Assembly (NCBI GenBank): GCA_947374315.1
Contig: CANCBK010000053.1
Coordinates: 1 to 11,827, forward strand
Length of the DNA: 11,827 bases
Direction of reading: 5' to 3'
Origin: Burkholderiaceae bacterium
Lineage (GTDB): Bacteria > Pseudomonadota > Gammaproteobacteria > Burkholderiales > Burkholderiaceae
Part shown: piece after piece, positions 1-8,009 of the stretch
Position numbering within the stretch: position 1 is the stretch's first letter
Layout of the letters: each line of letters begins with the position of its first letter
Notes under the pieces: model-generated
The model's input: only the letters and a program-made list of their open reading frames with translations
What the model was told of the DNA's origin: nothing
Databases searched by the model: none
Made by a program: the position numbers and the translations under genes

Positions 1-1050
1 TTATCCCAGCCTTACACCCGTGGTCAGGCACTTCCCGAGCTACTGAAGCAGCGCATTCTGATTTTGGATGGCGCTATGGGCACCATGATTCAGCAATACA
101 AGCTCAATGAAGCGGATTATCGCGGCTTGCCAGCTAGTACTCGCTTTGAGACTCATCCCGGCGATATCAAGGGCAATAACGAGCTCTTAGCTCTCACCCA
201 GCCTCACATCATCAGCAAGATTCATGAGCAGTATTTGGATGCTGGTGCAGACATTATTGAGACCAATACTTTTGGTGCTACTTCTGTAGCTCAAGAGGAT
301 TACAAAATGGCTAGCTTGGCACGTGAGATGAATGTGATCTCTGCTCAATTGGCTCGTGCTGCATGTGAAAAATACTCTACACCAGACAAACCTCGTTTTG
401 CAGCTGGCGCAATTGGACCTACGCCGAAGACGGCGAGCATTTCTCCGGATGTAAATGATCCGGGTGCACGCAATGTGACGTTTGATGCGCTGCGAGCTTC
501 CTATCGTGAGCAGATTGAAGGTCTATTTGAGGGTGGTGTCGATTTATTTTTGGTCGAAACTATTTTTGACACACTCAATGCCAAAGCTGCGTTGTTTGCT
601 TTAGATGAATTCTTTGAAGAAACTGGTGAGCGTTTGCCAGTGATGATTTCGGGAACAGTGACAGATGCATCGGGCCGTATCTTGTCTGGACAAACAGTAG
701 AAGCATTTTGGAACAGTTTGCGCCATATCAAGCCGCTGACCTTTGGCTTGAACTGCGCATTAGGTGCTGCGTTGATGCGTCCGTATATTGCTGAGCTTGC
801 TCGCATTTGTGATGCCGCTGTGTCTTGCTATCCCAATGCCGGCCTACCTAATCCGATGAGTGACACTGGCTTTGATGAGACCCCAGAAATTACTTCTAGC
901 TTAGTTGATGGCTTTGCAAAAGATGGCTTGGTGAATCTTGTGGGCGGTTGCTGCGGAACGACACCAGATCATATTCGTGCGATTGCTAATGCAGTTGCTA
1001 AGCGTAAACCACGCGCTTTCTATCGCGAGAGTGTAGAGGTGTCGGCATGA
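1..1050 (+). CDS. metH: Methionine synthase, homocysteine-binding subunit (split MetH, N-terminal half), 5' partial
   Basis: This gene encodes the homocysteine S-methyltransferase module of cobalamin-dependent methionine synthase, which activates homocysteine on zinc to accept a methyl group from methylcobalamin. The frame is open from base 1, so the true start lies just outside the window; the first visible residues ([18 protein letters not shown]) resemble the usual N-terminus, so probably only a few codons are missing. The TTG at 64 lies inside the conserved DGAMGTMIQ motif and is not the start. The three zinc-ligand cysteines are present: one in GLNCALG (codon 754-756) and a pair in GGCCGT (codons 949-951 and 952-954). 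About 349 codons are visible, matching the first domain of E. coli MetH, and the protein stops where the inter-domain linker would begin. It overlaps the next gene by ATGA, so the two halves are probably translationally coupled and act as a complex. Confidence 0.95.
   Translation, partial: LSQPYTRGQALPELLKQRILILDGAMGTMIQQYKLNEADYRGLPASTRFETHPGDIKGNNELLALTQPHIISKIHEQYLDAGADIIETNTFGATSVAQEDYKMASLAREMNVISAQLARAACEKYSTPDKPRFAAGAIGPTPKTASISPDVNDPGARNVTFDALRASYREQIEGLFEGGVDLFLVETIFDTLNAKAALFALDEFFEETGERLPVMISGTVTDASGRILSGQTVEAFWNSLRHIKPLTFGLNCALGAALMRPYIAELARICDAAVSCYPNAGLPNPMSDTGFDETPEITSSLVDGFAKDGLVNLVGGCCGTTPDHIRAIANAVAKRKPRAFYRESVEVSA
1035..1041 (+). promoter_or_regulatory. Shine-Dalgarno-like site for the second metH gene
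   Basis: AGAGGTG lies 5 bases before the ATG at 1047, inside the last codons of the upstream gene. It supports this start and suggests that re-initiation after the overlapping stop is helped by a genuine ribosome-binding site. Confidence 0.55.
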
Positions 1051-3794
1051 GTAAGGCTACAAAGGCAATGCCGCCGATGAAGCTTTCAGGCTTAGAGCCG
1101 TTTAATGTTACGACCGATGTCGGCTTTGTGAATATTGGTGAGCGCACTAACGTCACGGGCTCCAAAGCATTTTCTCGCATGATTTTGAATAATCAATTTG
1201 ACGAAGCCTTGGTAGTTGCAAGGCAGCAAGTTGAGAATGGTGCTCAAGTTATTGACATCAATATGGATGAGGCGATGTTAGATTCCGAAGCAGCGATGAC
1301 GCGCTTCTTGAATTTGATTGCATCAGAACCAGACATTGCTCGTGTACCAATCATGATCGACTCCTCTAAATGGAGCGTGATTGAGGCGGGCCTCAAGTGT
1401 ATTCAAGGTAAGCCGATTGTCAACTCGATCTCTCTTAAGGAGGGTGAGGAGCCATTTAGAAAACAAGCGCGCCTAATTCGCCGATACGGTGCAGCATCGG
1501 TAGTGATGGCATTTGATGAGGTAGGTCAAGCAGATACTTTTAAGCGCAAGACGGAAATTTGTCAGCGCTGCTATCAGATTCTCGTTAACGAGATTGGCTT
1601 CCCAGCAGAAGATATTATTTTTGATCCCAATATCTTTGCCATTGCGACGGGTATTGAAGAGCATGACAACTACGCAGTAGATTTCATTAACGCTACCCGC
1701 TGGATTAAAGAAAATCTGCCGGGCGCGAAGGTGAGTGGTGGCGTCTCTAATGTTAGCTTCTCGTTCCGCGGTAACGATCGCGTACGTGAAGCCATTCATA
1801 CCGTGTTCCTGTACCACGCTATTCAGGCAGGTATGGACATGGGTATTGTGAATGCAGGGCAACTTGGCGTTTACGCAGACTTAGATCCAGAATTACGTGA
1901 GCGCGTTGAAGATGTAGTGCTCAATCGTTTTAAAGAAAAAGAAGGCAAGACTCCAACCGAGCGCTTGCTCGATATTGCTGACCAATTTAAGGGCGGCGGC
2001 GCCAAGCAAGTTGAGAACTTGGTGTGGCGTGAAGCCCCTGTGCGTGAGCGTTTAACCCATGCTTTGGTGCACGGCATCACCACCTTTATTGAAGAAGATA
2101 CCGAAGAGCTGCGCGCGCAAATTATGGGTGCGGGCGGCCGTCCAATTGAGGTGATTGAAGGCCCCTTGATGGATGGTATGAATGTCGTTGGCGACTTGTT
2201 TGGTGCCGGCAAAATGTTCCTGCCCCAAGTGGTCAAGAGTGCGCGTGTGATGAAGCAAGCGGTGGCGATTTTGATTCCCTATATTGAGGAAGAAAAACGC
2301 TTACATATTGCTTCTGGCGGCGAAGCCAAGGCCAAAGGCAAGATTGTGATGGCAACCGTGAAGGGCGATGTGCACGACATTGGTAAAAACATTGTGACCG
2401 TGGTGCTGCAATGTAATAACTTTGAAGTTGCCAATATGGGTGTGATGGTGCCTTGTGCAGAAATCCTCAAGCGCGCCAAAGAAGAAAAAGCCGATATCGT
2501 TGGTCTTTCTGGTTTGATTACTCCGTCTTTAGAAGAGATGACCTACGTTGCTCAAGAGATGCAGCGTGATGACTATTTCCGCGAGCGTCAGATTCCGTTG
2601 ATGATTGGTGGCGCTACAACTTCTCGAGTACACACAGCAGTGAAGATTGCACCGCATTACGATGGCCCGGTAGTTTATGTGCCTGATGCATCCCGTTCTG
2701 TTTCGGTTGCATCGAGTCTGCTCTCTGATGAAGGCTCCAAGAAATTTATCCAAGACTTACGCGATGACTATGTGCGCATACGTGAGCAGCACGCAAACAA
2801 AAAAGCATCCCCGACGATTTCACTCGAAGCCGCACGCAAGAATCGCGAGTTAATCGACTGGACTAATTATGTGCCTGAGAAGCCCAAGTTTATTGGGCGT
2901 CGTGTTTTTAAGAATTTTGCTCTTAGTGATATTGCTAAATACATTGACTGGACGCCGTTCTTTCAGACTTGGGATTTGGCTGGTAAGTTTCCAGCAATTT
3001 TGGATGATGAAATTGTTGGCGTAGAGGCTCGTAAAGTCTTTGAAGATGGCCAGGCCCTATTGGATAAATTGATCAAGGGCCAGTGGTTACAAGCCGACGC
3101 TGTAGTGGCCTTCTATCCAGCAAATACGATAGGTGATGACATCGTTTTGTACAGCGATGAAGCGCGCGAGCATCCATTGTTTGTTTGGCATAACTTGCGT
3201 CAGCAGTCAGAGAGACCCGTAGTCGACGGTGTTCGTCGACCTAACCGTTGCTTGGCAGATTACGTTGCGCCAAAAGATTCACACGTTGCCGATTACCTAG
3301 GTTGCTTTGCCGTTACAACTGGCCATGGTGTTGAGAAAAAAGTGGCTGAGTTTCATGCGAAGCATGATGACTACAGTGCAATCATGTTGCAATCTTTGGC
3401 TGATCGTTTGGCAGAAGCATTTGCAGAATTAATGCACCATCGTGTTCGTACTGATCTGTGGGGTTATGCAACTGATGAGATTTTGACGAATGATCAAATG
3501 ATCAATGAGGAATACCGCGGCATCCGTCCAGCGCCAGGTTATCCAGCTTGCCCTGCCCATGAAGTTAAAAAAGACTTATTGCGTGTCATTGGTTCAGAAG
3601 ATATTGGTATGACCCTGACTGAATCGATGGCGATGAATCCAGCTTCTAGCGTTAGCGGCTTTTATCTGGCACATCCAGATGCGCGGTATTTCAATGTGGG
3701 TAAGTTGTCAGCAGACCAAATTGAAGATCTTGCTAAGCGTCGCAATGAGTCTGTGGAAGATGTCCGTCGCCAGTTGGCGAGTTCAATCGACTAA
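1047..3794 (+). CDS. metH: Methionine synthase, folate-, cobalamin- and AdoMet-binding subunit (split MetH, C-terminal part)
   Basis: This 915-residue protein supplies the remaining modules of cobalamin-dependent methionine synthase. A pterin-binding domain (about residues 20-290, with [11 protein letters not shown] at 29-39) takes the methyl from 5-methyltetrahydrofolate. A helical cap and Rossmann cobalamin domain follow (about 310-560). There GDVHDIGKN places the lower cobalt ligand at His443, and [13 protein letters not shown] and GGATTSRVH are the other B12 loops. The C-terminal reactivation domain (about 580-915) has IDWTPFF with Asp634 and the AdoMet motif [10 protein letters not shown] at 827-836, matching the Arg1134-Tyr1139 region of E. 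coli MetH. All key residues I looked for are present, so the enzyme should be active and reactivatable. The only module missing is the homocysteine domain, which is the preceding gene. The start overlaps that gene's stop as ATGA. Single-chain MetH is near 1,230 residues, about the sum of the two genes. Confidence 0.97.
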   Translation: MSKATKAMPPMKLSGLEPFNVTTDVGFVNIGERTNVTGSKAFSRMILNNQFDEALVVARQQVENGAQVIDINMDEAMLDSEAAMTRFLNLIASEPDIARVPIMIDSSKWSVIEAGLKCIQGKPIVNSISLKEGEEPFRKQARLIRRYGAASVVMAFDEVGQADTFKRKTEICQRCYQILVNEIGFPAEDIIFDPNIFAIATGIEEHDNYAVDFINATRWIKENLPGAKVSGGVSNVSFSFRGNDRVREAIHTVFLYHAIQAGMDMGIVNAGQLGVYADLDPELRERVEDVVLNRFKEKEGKTPTERLLDIADQFKGGGAKQVENLVWREAPVRERLTHALVHGITTFIEEDTEELRAQIMGAGGRPIEVIEGPLMDGMNVVGDLFGAGKMFLPQVVKSARVMKQAVAILIPYIEEEKRLHIASGGEAKAKGKIVMATVKGDVHDIGKNIVTVVLQCNNFEVANMGVMVPCAEILKRAKEEKADIVGLSGLITPSLEEMTYVAQEMQRDDYFRERQIPLMIGGATTSRVHTAVKIAPHYDGPVVYVPDASRSVSVASSLLSDEGSKKFIQDLRDDYVRIREQHANKKASPTISLEAARKNRELIDWTNYVPEKPKFIGRRVFKNFALSDIAKYIDWTPFFQTWDLAGKFPAILDDEIVGVEARKVFEDGQALLDKLIKGQWLQADAVVAFYPANTIGDDIVLYSDEAREHPLFVWHNLRQQSERPVVDGVRRPNRCLADYVAPKDSHVADYLGCFAVTTGHGVEKKVAEFHAKHDDYSAIMLQSLADRLAEAFAELMHHRVRTDLWGYATDEILTNDQMINEEYRGIRPAPGYPACPAHEVKKDLLRVIGSEDIGMTLTESMAMNPASSVSGFYLAHPDARYFNVGKLSADQIEDLAKRRNESVEDVRRQLASSID

Positions 3795-3809
3795 GTCGGG
3801 CACACTTAG

Positions 3810-3836
3810 GTGGGGTGGTGGCTTTAAATGCCCCAC
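3810..3836. terminator. Possible bidirectional terminator hairpin between metH and the DUF1840 gene
   Basis: GTGGGG (3810-3815) and CCCCAC (3831-3836) are perfect inverted arms around a 15-base loop, 15 bases after the metH stop and between two converging genes. There is no T-tract on either side, and the right arm falls in the last codons of the DUF1840 gene, which are conserved in that family. The placement suits a shared terminator, but the structure is weak. Confidence 0.3.
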
Positions 3837-4141
3837 ATTACCGGCTCATCTTTGGCTTTAGCCTGTTTCATGAGCTCTAGGAAGGGGTAGGCACGCTGCC
3901 CCAGTCTGTCGGCCAGCTTCGGTTTTTCAGTATTTTCTTGGTCGGCCGTATTGCTTTTAGCCCGCTCTTCCAAGTCTTTCAGAATCGCGGTTTCTAAAGC
4001 GATGATGAGGGCTGGTAGTTGCTCAACCGTCAAAATACCTCTGGGCTCTAATGGGCGGCCCAAAATTTCAAAGATTCGCTGGGTCAGATCGGCCAGCATG
4101 ATGACGTCAGGACCCGCTTTGGAGCGAAATTGATAGATCAT
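3824..4141 (-). CDS. DUF1840 domain-containing protein
   Basis: This 105-residue soluble protein of unknown function matches the DUF1840 family of beta- and gammaproteobacteria. The start MIYQFRSKAGPDVIML, the central LTVEQLPALIIALETAI helix and the end RAYPFLELMKQAKAKDEPVMWGI fit the family pattern of a short strand-rich N-terminus, a variable acidic linker (here about residues 61-75) and a conserved basic/aromatic C-terminus ending in a WG motif. No signal peptide, membrane segment or cysteine is seen. The gene converges on metH, with 29 bases between the stop codons, and is divergent from argS, with 35 bases between start codons, so its promoter probably overlaps the 5' part of argS. The family has no established function that I know of. 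I infer only that it is a conserved cytoplasmic protein. Confidence 0.9.
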   Translation of the reverse strand: MIYQFRSKAGPDVIMLADLTQRIFEILGRPLEPRGILTVEQLPALIIALETAILKDLEERAKSNTADQENTEKPKLADRLGQRAYPFLELMKQAKAKDEPVMWGI

Positions 4142-4176
4142 TTCGATAGCTTACCACCTGATAAACTCACTTAACT
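4142..4176. promoter_or_regulatory. Divergent intergenic gap between the DUF1840 gene and argS
   Basis: Only 35 bases separate the two start codons, so any promoters must reach into the opposing coding sequence. I see no convincing -35/-10 pair for either direction and no clear Shine-Dalgarno before argS. The heptamer TTAACTA occurs twice here at a 12-base spacing (4171-4177 and 4183-4189), straddling the argS start codon. Confidence 0.35.
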
Positions 4177-5904
4177 ATGTTGTTAACTAATAAAAATCGT
4201 TTAATTGAAATGCTTAGTGTGGCCCTACAGGGTTTGGCTCAGGAGCGTGGCTTGGGCGATGCCCCTGCGCCTCGCTTAGAGCGCCCCAAGGCGGTAGACC
4301 ATGGAGATGTCGCCTGCAATATTGCACTTCAGCTTTCCAAGGCCTGGAAGCTAAATCCTAGGGAGTTGGCACAAGCCCTGGTTGAGCGTTTAGAGCAGCA
4401 ACCCGGCTATGGCGACCTCATCGCCTCTTGCGATATCGCAGGGCCTGGGTTTATCAACTTCCGTCTTAGCAATACCGCTAAAACTGCTGTGGTGCAAGAA
4501 GTTCTCACGGCAGGACCTCAGTTTGGTCAGCTAGCTCCAGAAGCGGCTCCAGTCGCTAGCGCCATGATTGAATTTGTATCCGCAAATCCTACTGGTCCAC
4601 TACACGTTGGCCATGGTCGTCAGGCTGCGCTAGGTGATGCTTTGGCAAATCTGTTGGCAACTCAGGGTATCAAGGTGCACCGAGAGTTTTATTACAACGA
4701 TGCCGGAGTACAGATTGCGAATTTGGCGCTCTCAGTCCAGGCCCGCTTAAATGGCTTGAAGCCAGGCGATGCTGCGTGGCCGGAAAGCGCTTACAACGGT
4801 GATTACATTGCCGAAATTGCGATTGCTTTTAAGGCTTCATCTGAATATAAAGATGATCTTGAAGCTATTCGTCAATTTGCCGTAGCGTACTTGCGCAATG
4901 AACAAGATATCGACCTAAAAACATTTGGCGTGAAGTTTGATTGCTATTACCTAGAGTCTTCTTTGTATACCGATGGCAGCGTTGCAAAAATTGTTGAAGA
5001 GTTACAGGGTATTGGCAAAACCTATGAGTCTGAGGGCGCGCTTTGGCTTAAGACAACAGATGATGGTGACGATAAAGATCGTGTCATGAGAAAGTCTGAC
5101 GGTAGCTTTACCTACTTTGTGCCAGATGTCGCTTATCACGCCAGCAAATGGAATCGTGGCTTTGAAAAAGTAATTAACGTTCAAGGCAGTGATCACCATG
5201 GCACGATCGCCCGTGTACGCTCAGGCTTGCAGGGTGTGGCACAGAGGCGTGGCTGGGATATTCCAAAAACCTATCCCGACTATGTATTGCATAAGATGGT
5301 GACAGTAATGCGCCATGGTGAAGAAGTCAAAATCTCTAAACGTGCAGGCTCCTATGTGACTGTGCGCGACTTGGTTGAGTGGTCCGGTGGCATTACACCA
5401 GAGATGACTGTGGATGAGCGTGAGTTAGCACTTCAGCGAGGACGAGATGCTGTGCGCTTCTTCCTCATCTCTCGCAAGGCTGATACTGAATTTGTATTTG
5501 ATGTGGATTTAGCGTTGCAGCAAAATGATGAGAACCCCGTGTTCTATGTTCAGTATGCCCATGCGCGAATTTGCTCAATCTTGACTCAATGGGGTGGACA
5601 GGTTTCCGACCTCAAGGATGCAGACCTCTCTTTGTTACAAAGCAAAGCATCTGATCATTTGCTGCGACGCTTAGCTGAATACCCAGAAATGCTCACTGAT
5701 GCGGCGGCAGACTTGGCGCCTCATGCTTTAGCGTTTTACTTGCGTGATTTAGCGGGAGACTTCCATGCTTTCTATAACGCCGATCGCGTGTTGGTGGATG
5801 ATCCTGCATTGAAATTGGCTCGCCTGGCGTTGCTTTCAGCGACGCGCCAGGTGCTTGAAAATGGATTAAAAGTACTAGGTGTTTCAGCACCCGCTAAGAT
5901 GTAA
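4177..5904 (+). CDS. argS: Arginine--tRNA ligase
   Basis: This 575-residue class I aminoacyl-tRNA synthetase charges tRNA-Arg with arginine in the cytoplasm. The N-terminal tRNA-recognition domain covers about residues 1-110. The Rossmann catalytic core follows, with the ATP-binding HIGH-type motif as HVGH at 143-146 inside [14 protein letters not shown], and the KMSKS-type loop as KISKR at 385-389. The DALR anticodon-binding domain starts near [15 protein letters not shown] (about residue 450) and runs to the usual ending [10 protein letters not shown]. Length and motifs are typical, with no sign of damage. The ATG at 4177 gives the expected N-terminus but has no evident Shine-Dalgarno; the next in-frame ATG at 4210 would trim the first helix. 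The 51-base gap to the following SPOR gene shows no terminator, so co-transcription with it is likely. Confidence 0.98.
   Translation: MLLTNKNRLIEMLSVALQGLAQERGLGDAPAPRLERPKAVDHGDVACNIALQLSKAWKLNPRELAQALVERLEQQPGYGDLIASCDIAGPGFINFRLSNTAKTAVVQEVLTAGPQFGQLAPEAAPVASAMIEFVSANPTGPLHVGHGRQAALGDALANLLATQGIKVHREFYYNDAGVQIANLALSVQARLNGLKPGDAAWPESAYNGDYIAEIAIAFKASSEYKDDLEAIRQFAVAYLRNEQDIDLKTFGVKFDCYYLESSLYTDGSVAKIVEELQGIGKTYESEGALWLKTTDDGDDKDRVMRKSDGSFTYFVPDVAYHASKWNRGFEKVINVQGSDHHGTIARVRSGLQGVAQRRGWDIPKTYPDYVLHKMVTVMRHGEEVKISKRAGSYVTVRDLVEWSGGITPEMTVDERELALQRGRDAVRFFLISRKADTEFVFDVDLALQQNDENPVFYVQYAHARICSILTQWGGQVSDLKDADLSLLQSKASDHLLRRLAEYPEMLTDAAADLAPHALAFYLRDLAGDFHAFYNADRVLVDDPALKLARLALLSATRQVLENGLKVLGVSAPAKM
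4179..4189 (+). repeat. GTTGTTAACTA motif, copy 1 (argS start)
   Basis: This 11-base word with a palindromic GTTAAC core begins on the last base of the argS start codon. It recurs exactly at 5911-5921, and ten of its bases recur at 10084-10093. As codons here it encodes Leu-Leu-Thr. Confidence 0.4.
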
Positions 5905-5910
5905 GCTGTA

Positions 5911-5921
5911 GTTGTTAACTA
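5911..5921 (+). repeat. GTTGTTAACTA motif, copy 2 (after argS)
   Basis: This is an exact second copy of the 11-base word, in the non-coding gap 7 bases after the argS stop, so argS is flanked by the same word in the same orientation. Confidence 0.4.
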
Positions 5922-5938
5922 GCGCTTAAGAAGTAAAA

Positions 5939-5945
5939 AGAAGGA
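5939..5945 (+). promoter_or_regulatory. Ribosome-binding site of the SPOR-domain gene
   Basis: AGAAGGA lies 10 bases before the ATG at 5956, and a GGGGA stretch (5947-5951) lies closer. This purine-rich leader supports the chosen start. Confidence 0.6.
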
Positions 5946-5955
5946 TGGGGACACG

Positions 5956-6564
5956 ATGAAAAAAAACAATCAACACACCAGCTTCACTCCAAAGACCCAG
6001 TCTTCGAGCCCAGAGTATGGCGGCACCATTCTAGGTTTTATCTTGGGGCTTGGGGTTGGCCTAGGCGTTGCTTTTGTGATTGCCTTTTACCTTTCCAAAA
6101 ATACGCCTCAAGAGCGTCCTGGAGTAAGAGCCCCTAACCTCCCTCTCACGATTAAGTCAGGTTCAGCGTCTGCGGAGGGTGAGGCGACTGCCCCAGCAGA
6201 GCCTTTAGACCTCAATAAACCTTTGCAGGGTAAGTCAGCAGCATCTGCCCCTAATACGTCAGACCCAATTGCTGATCTAGCGAATGGCAAGAGGCCGGCA
6301 GAAGCTGCCACAGCCGCCAAATCCGAGGCAATTTATTTCTTGCAAGTGGGCGCCTTTAATAAACGCGCTGATGCGGATGCGCAAAAAGCAAGTTTAGCTA
6401 TTCAGGGCATTCAGTCTCAATTGAGTGAGATTAGCAGTGAGGGCAATACACTCTGGCGCGTACGCGTTGGCCCATATAACAGTGTTGAAGAAAGCAATCC
6501 CGTGCGAGATAAATTAAATGGCATGGGCATTAAACCGAGCGTTATCAAATCTAGCAAATCATGA
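5956..6564 (+). CDS. SPOR domain-containing inner-membrane protein (FtsN-like)
   Basis: This 202-residue bitopic protein has a short polar cytoplasmic tail (1-21) and one glycine-rich transmembrane helix (about 22-47, with repeated small-residue spacing GLGVGLG). A low-complexity Ala/Pro/Ser periplasmic linker follows (about 50-122), then a C-terminal SPOR domain (about 126-198, containing IYFLQVGAFNKRADAD and LWRVRVGPYNSVEES). SPOR domains bind denuded glycan strands of septal peptidoglycan, and this layout matches FtsN-type division proteins, so a role at the division septum is inferred. No other FtsN-specific motif is recognised, so it could be another SPOR protein. It is downstream of argS, overlaps dsbA by ATGA and has a good ribosome-binding site. 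The SPOR domain contains no cysteine, so it does not look like a DsbA substrate. Confidence 0.93.
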   Translation: MKKNNQHTSFTPKTQSSSPEYGGTILGFILGLGVGLGVAFVIAFYLSKNTPQERPGVRAPNLPLTIKSGSASAEGEATAPAEPLDLNKPLQGKSAASAPNTSDPIADLANGKRPAEAATAAKSEAIYFLQVGAFNKRADADAQKASLAIQGIQSQLSEISSEGNTLWRVRVGPYNSVEESNPVRDKLNGMGIKPSVIKSSKS

Positions 6565-7223
6565 TTACATTATCAAAGTCTAAGCGAGCCCTTTTATCTG
6601 CCGCCATTCTTGGCTTGGCGTTTTCTTTTTCAGGGCTTACTGCTGCGCAAAGTCCTAAGATCGAAGAGGGGTTTGATTACCGTATTCTGCCCATCCCTCA
6701 GCCAGTTGAAGTCAAGGGGAAGGTTGAGGTCATCGAGTTCTTTTGGTACGGCTGCCCGCATTGTTATGACTTTGAGCCAGAGTTGAGTGCTTGGGTTAAG
6801 CGTCAGCCTAGCAGCGTAACCTTCCGTAGGGTGCCTGTTGCTTTCCGTGACGACTTCATGCCACACAGTCAGCTGTTCTATGCCTTAGAAGCTATGGGTA
6901 AGGGCGAGGCGATGAATGAAAAAGTGATGTACGCCATGCACAAAGAAAATAAGCGTCTCATGACAGAAAATGAGATTGCAGACTGGGTAGCCTCTCAAGG
7001 CATTGATCGCAATACTTTCTTGGCTACCTATCGCTCATTTGCTGTGGTATCTAAAGCGCGCGCTGCAAGACAGGTGGCTGATGCCTATCGCATTGATGGT
7101 GTGCCAACTATTGTGATGCAGGGTCGCTATGTGACCTCTCCATCGATTGCTGGAACCAAAGCTAAAGCGATTGCGGTCATGGATTATTTAGAGCAAAAAA
7201 TCCGCAAGGATAAGTACAAGTAA
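6561..7223 (+). CDS. dsbA: Thiol:disulfide interchange protein DsbA
   Basis: This periplasmic thioredoxin-fold oxidase introduces disulfide bonds into exported proteins and is normally re-oxidised by DsbB in the inner membrane. It is 220 residues long. The N-terminus is a Sec signal peptide (basic SKSKR, hydrophobic LLSAAILGLAFSFSG, likely cleavage after Ala29 in LTAAQ). The catalytic motif is CPHC at residues 65-68 inside FFWYGCPHCYDFEPEL, the classical DsbA dipeptide. The cis-proline is Pro182 in IDGVPTIV, preceded by Val as in canonical DsbA. The helical insertion lies between them. No further cysteines occur in the mature protein. The start overlaps the SPOR gene stop as ATGA and has no clear Shine-Dalgarno, so translation is probably coupled. 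No dsbB is nearby. The stop is 9 bases from the stop of the opposing SDR gene. Confidence 0.96.
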   Translation: MITLSKSKRALLSAAILGLAFSFSGLTAAQSPKIEEGFDYRILPIPQPVEVKGKVEVIEFFWYGCPHCYDFEPELSAWVKRQPSSVTFRRVPVAFRDDFMPHSQLFYALEAMGKGEAMNEKVMYAMHKENKRLMTENEIADWVASQGIDRNTFLATYRSFAVVSKARAARQVADAYRIDGVPTIVMQGRYVTSPSIAGTKAKAIAVMDYLEQKIRKDKYK

Positions 7224-7232
7224 TTCAGAGTC

Positions 7233-8009
7233 TTAGATTTTGACGAAGCGCCGTACGATCCAAAAATAGAGTGGGTATGGCAAGATTCTGAGGAACTTTA
7301 AGAAACCTGAAAATCGCTTTGGGAAGTGGATATCAAATTCCCCGGCCTGAATTCCGCTGAGGATTTCTTGTGCAGCCTTGTCAGCAGTGATGAGTGCTGG
7401 CATTTCAAAATCGTTCTGCGCGGTAGCTTCGGTTGCCACAAACCCCGGCGAGATTAGGTGCACGCTCACACCCTGCGGTAGTAAGTCGTAATACAGGGTT
7501 TCGCAGAAATTAATAATTCCTGCTTTGCTAGGCCCGTAGGCTAGGGCTTTTGGTAGTCCGCTATATCCAGCTACGCTGCCAACGATGGCAATATGACCAG
7601 CATGCTCTTTGAGCATATTGGGTAAAACAATGCTAACTGCCCGCATGGGCCCGAGCAGGTTGGCATCAATGGTTTTCTGCGCAATCTCAAAGTCAAAATT
7701 ATCGGCGCGTAAAGGGGTGTATACGCCTGAAACAAATAGCATGAGATCCAATCCACCCCAGGTATCTAGGATGCATTGATAGGCGGAAATGAGCTGCTCT
7801 TGCTGCGTCACATCGAGTGGGAGGGTTAAGGCTTGCCCTAGCTCTGCAGACTGCGCAAGGGCGTTTAGTCGCTCGGCACGACGGCTGGAGAGGGCGACTT
7901 TGGCGCCTGCTTTAATAAAGGCTTTTGTACAGGCTTCACCGATTCCACTCGAGGCCCCAATGATCCAAATCCGTTGCCTTGCAAAAGAATTGATTCCTTT
8001 TTGTTTCAT
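7233..8009 (-). CDS. Short-chain dehydrogenase/reductase (SDR family)
   Basis: This is a classical 258-residue SDR, an NAD(P)-dependent oxidoreductase acting on an alcohol or carbonyl. The cofactor-binding loop GASSGIG is at 18-24. The adenine-site Asp is in LDVT (Asp66), the structural Asn is Asn117, and the catalytic residues are Ser145, Tyr158 and Lys162 (YGPSK). Basic residues after the second strand (SSRR, 41-44) favour NADP(H). The C-terminus (about 228-258, PKRFSGFLKFLRILPYPLYF then WIVRRFVKI) is rich in aromatic and basic residues and probably touches the membrane, which would suit a lipid substrate. The substrate cannot be read from the sequence. The start overlaps the stop of the CFA-like gene as ATGA without a Shine-Dalgarno, so it is the last gene of the minus-strand cluster. 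It converges on dsbA. Confidence 0.94.
   Translation of the reverse strand: MKQKGINSFARQRIWIIGASSGIGEACTKAFIKAGAKVALSSRRAERLNALAQSAELGQALTLPLDVTQQEQLISAYQCILDTWGGLDLMLFVSGVYTPLRADNFDFEIAQKTIDANLLGPMRAVSIVLPNMLKEHAGHIAIVGSVAGYSGLPKALAYGPSKAGIINFCETLYYDLLPQGVSVHLISPGFVATEATAQNDFEMPALITADKAAQEILSGIQAGEFDIHFPKRFSGFLKFLRILPYPLYFWIVRRFVKI

Noticed and set aside
64..66. TTG as a possible start of the first gene.
   Set aside because: The frame is open back to base 1 with family-typical residues, and the TTG falls within the conserved [11 protein letters not shown] motif, so the gene is simply truncated by the window edge.
1580..1593. Perfect 14-base palindrome TCTCGTTAACGAGA.
   Set aside because: It lies inside a conserved part of the metH pterin-domain coding sequence, has no partner copies, and is most simply a coincidence of codon choice.
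1473..1862. 129-codon open frame on the minus strand inside metH.
   Set aside because: It is entirely antisense to a conserved domain; its translation has no recognisable domain and odd composition (His/Cys-rich), typical of a shadow frame.
3222..3240. Hairpin with 7-bp stem GTCGACG/CGTCGAC and 5-base loop.
   Set aside because: It is well inside metH coding sequence for a conserved stretch (VDGVRRPN), with no T-tract and no reason for a regulatory site there.
4125..4176. TTGATA and TAAACT as possible promoter elements before argS.
   Set aside because: The spacing and matches are poor in every pairing tried; not enough to call a promoter.
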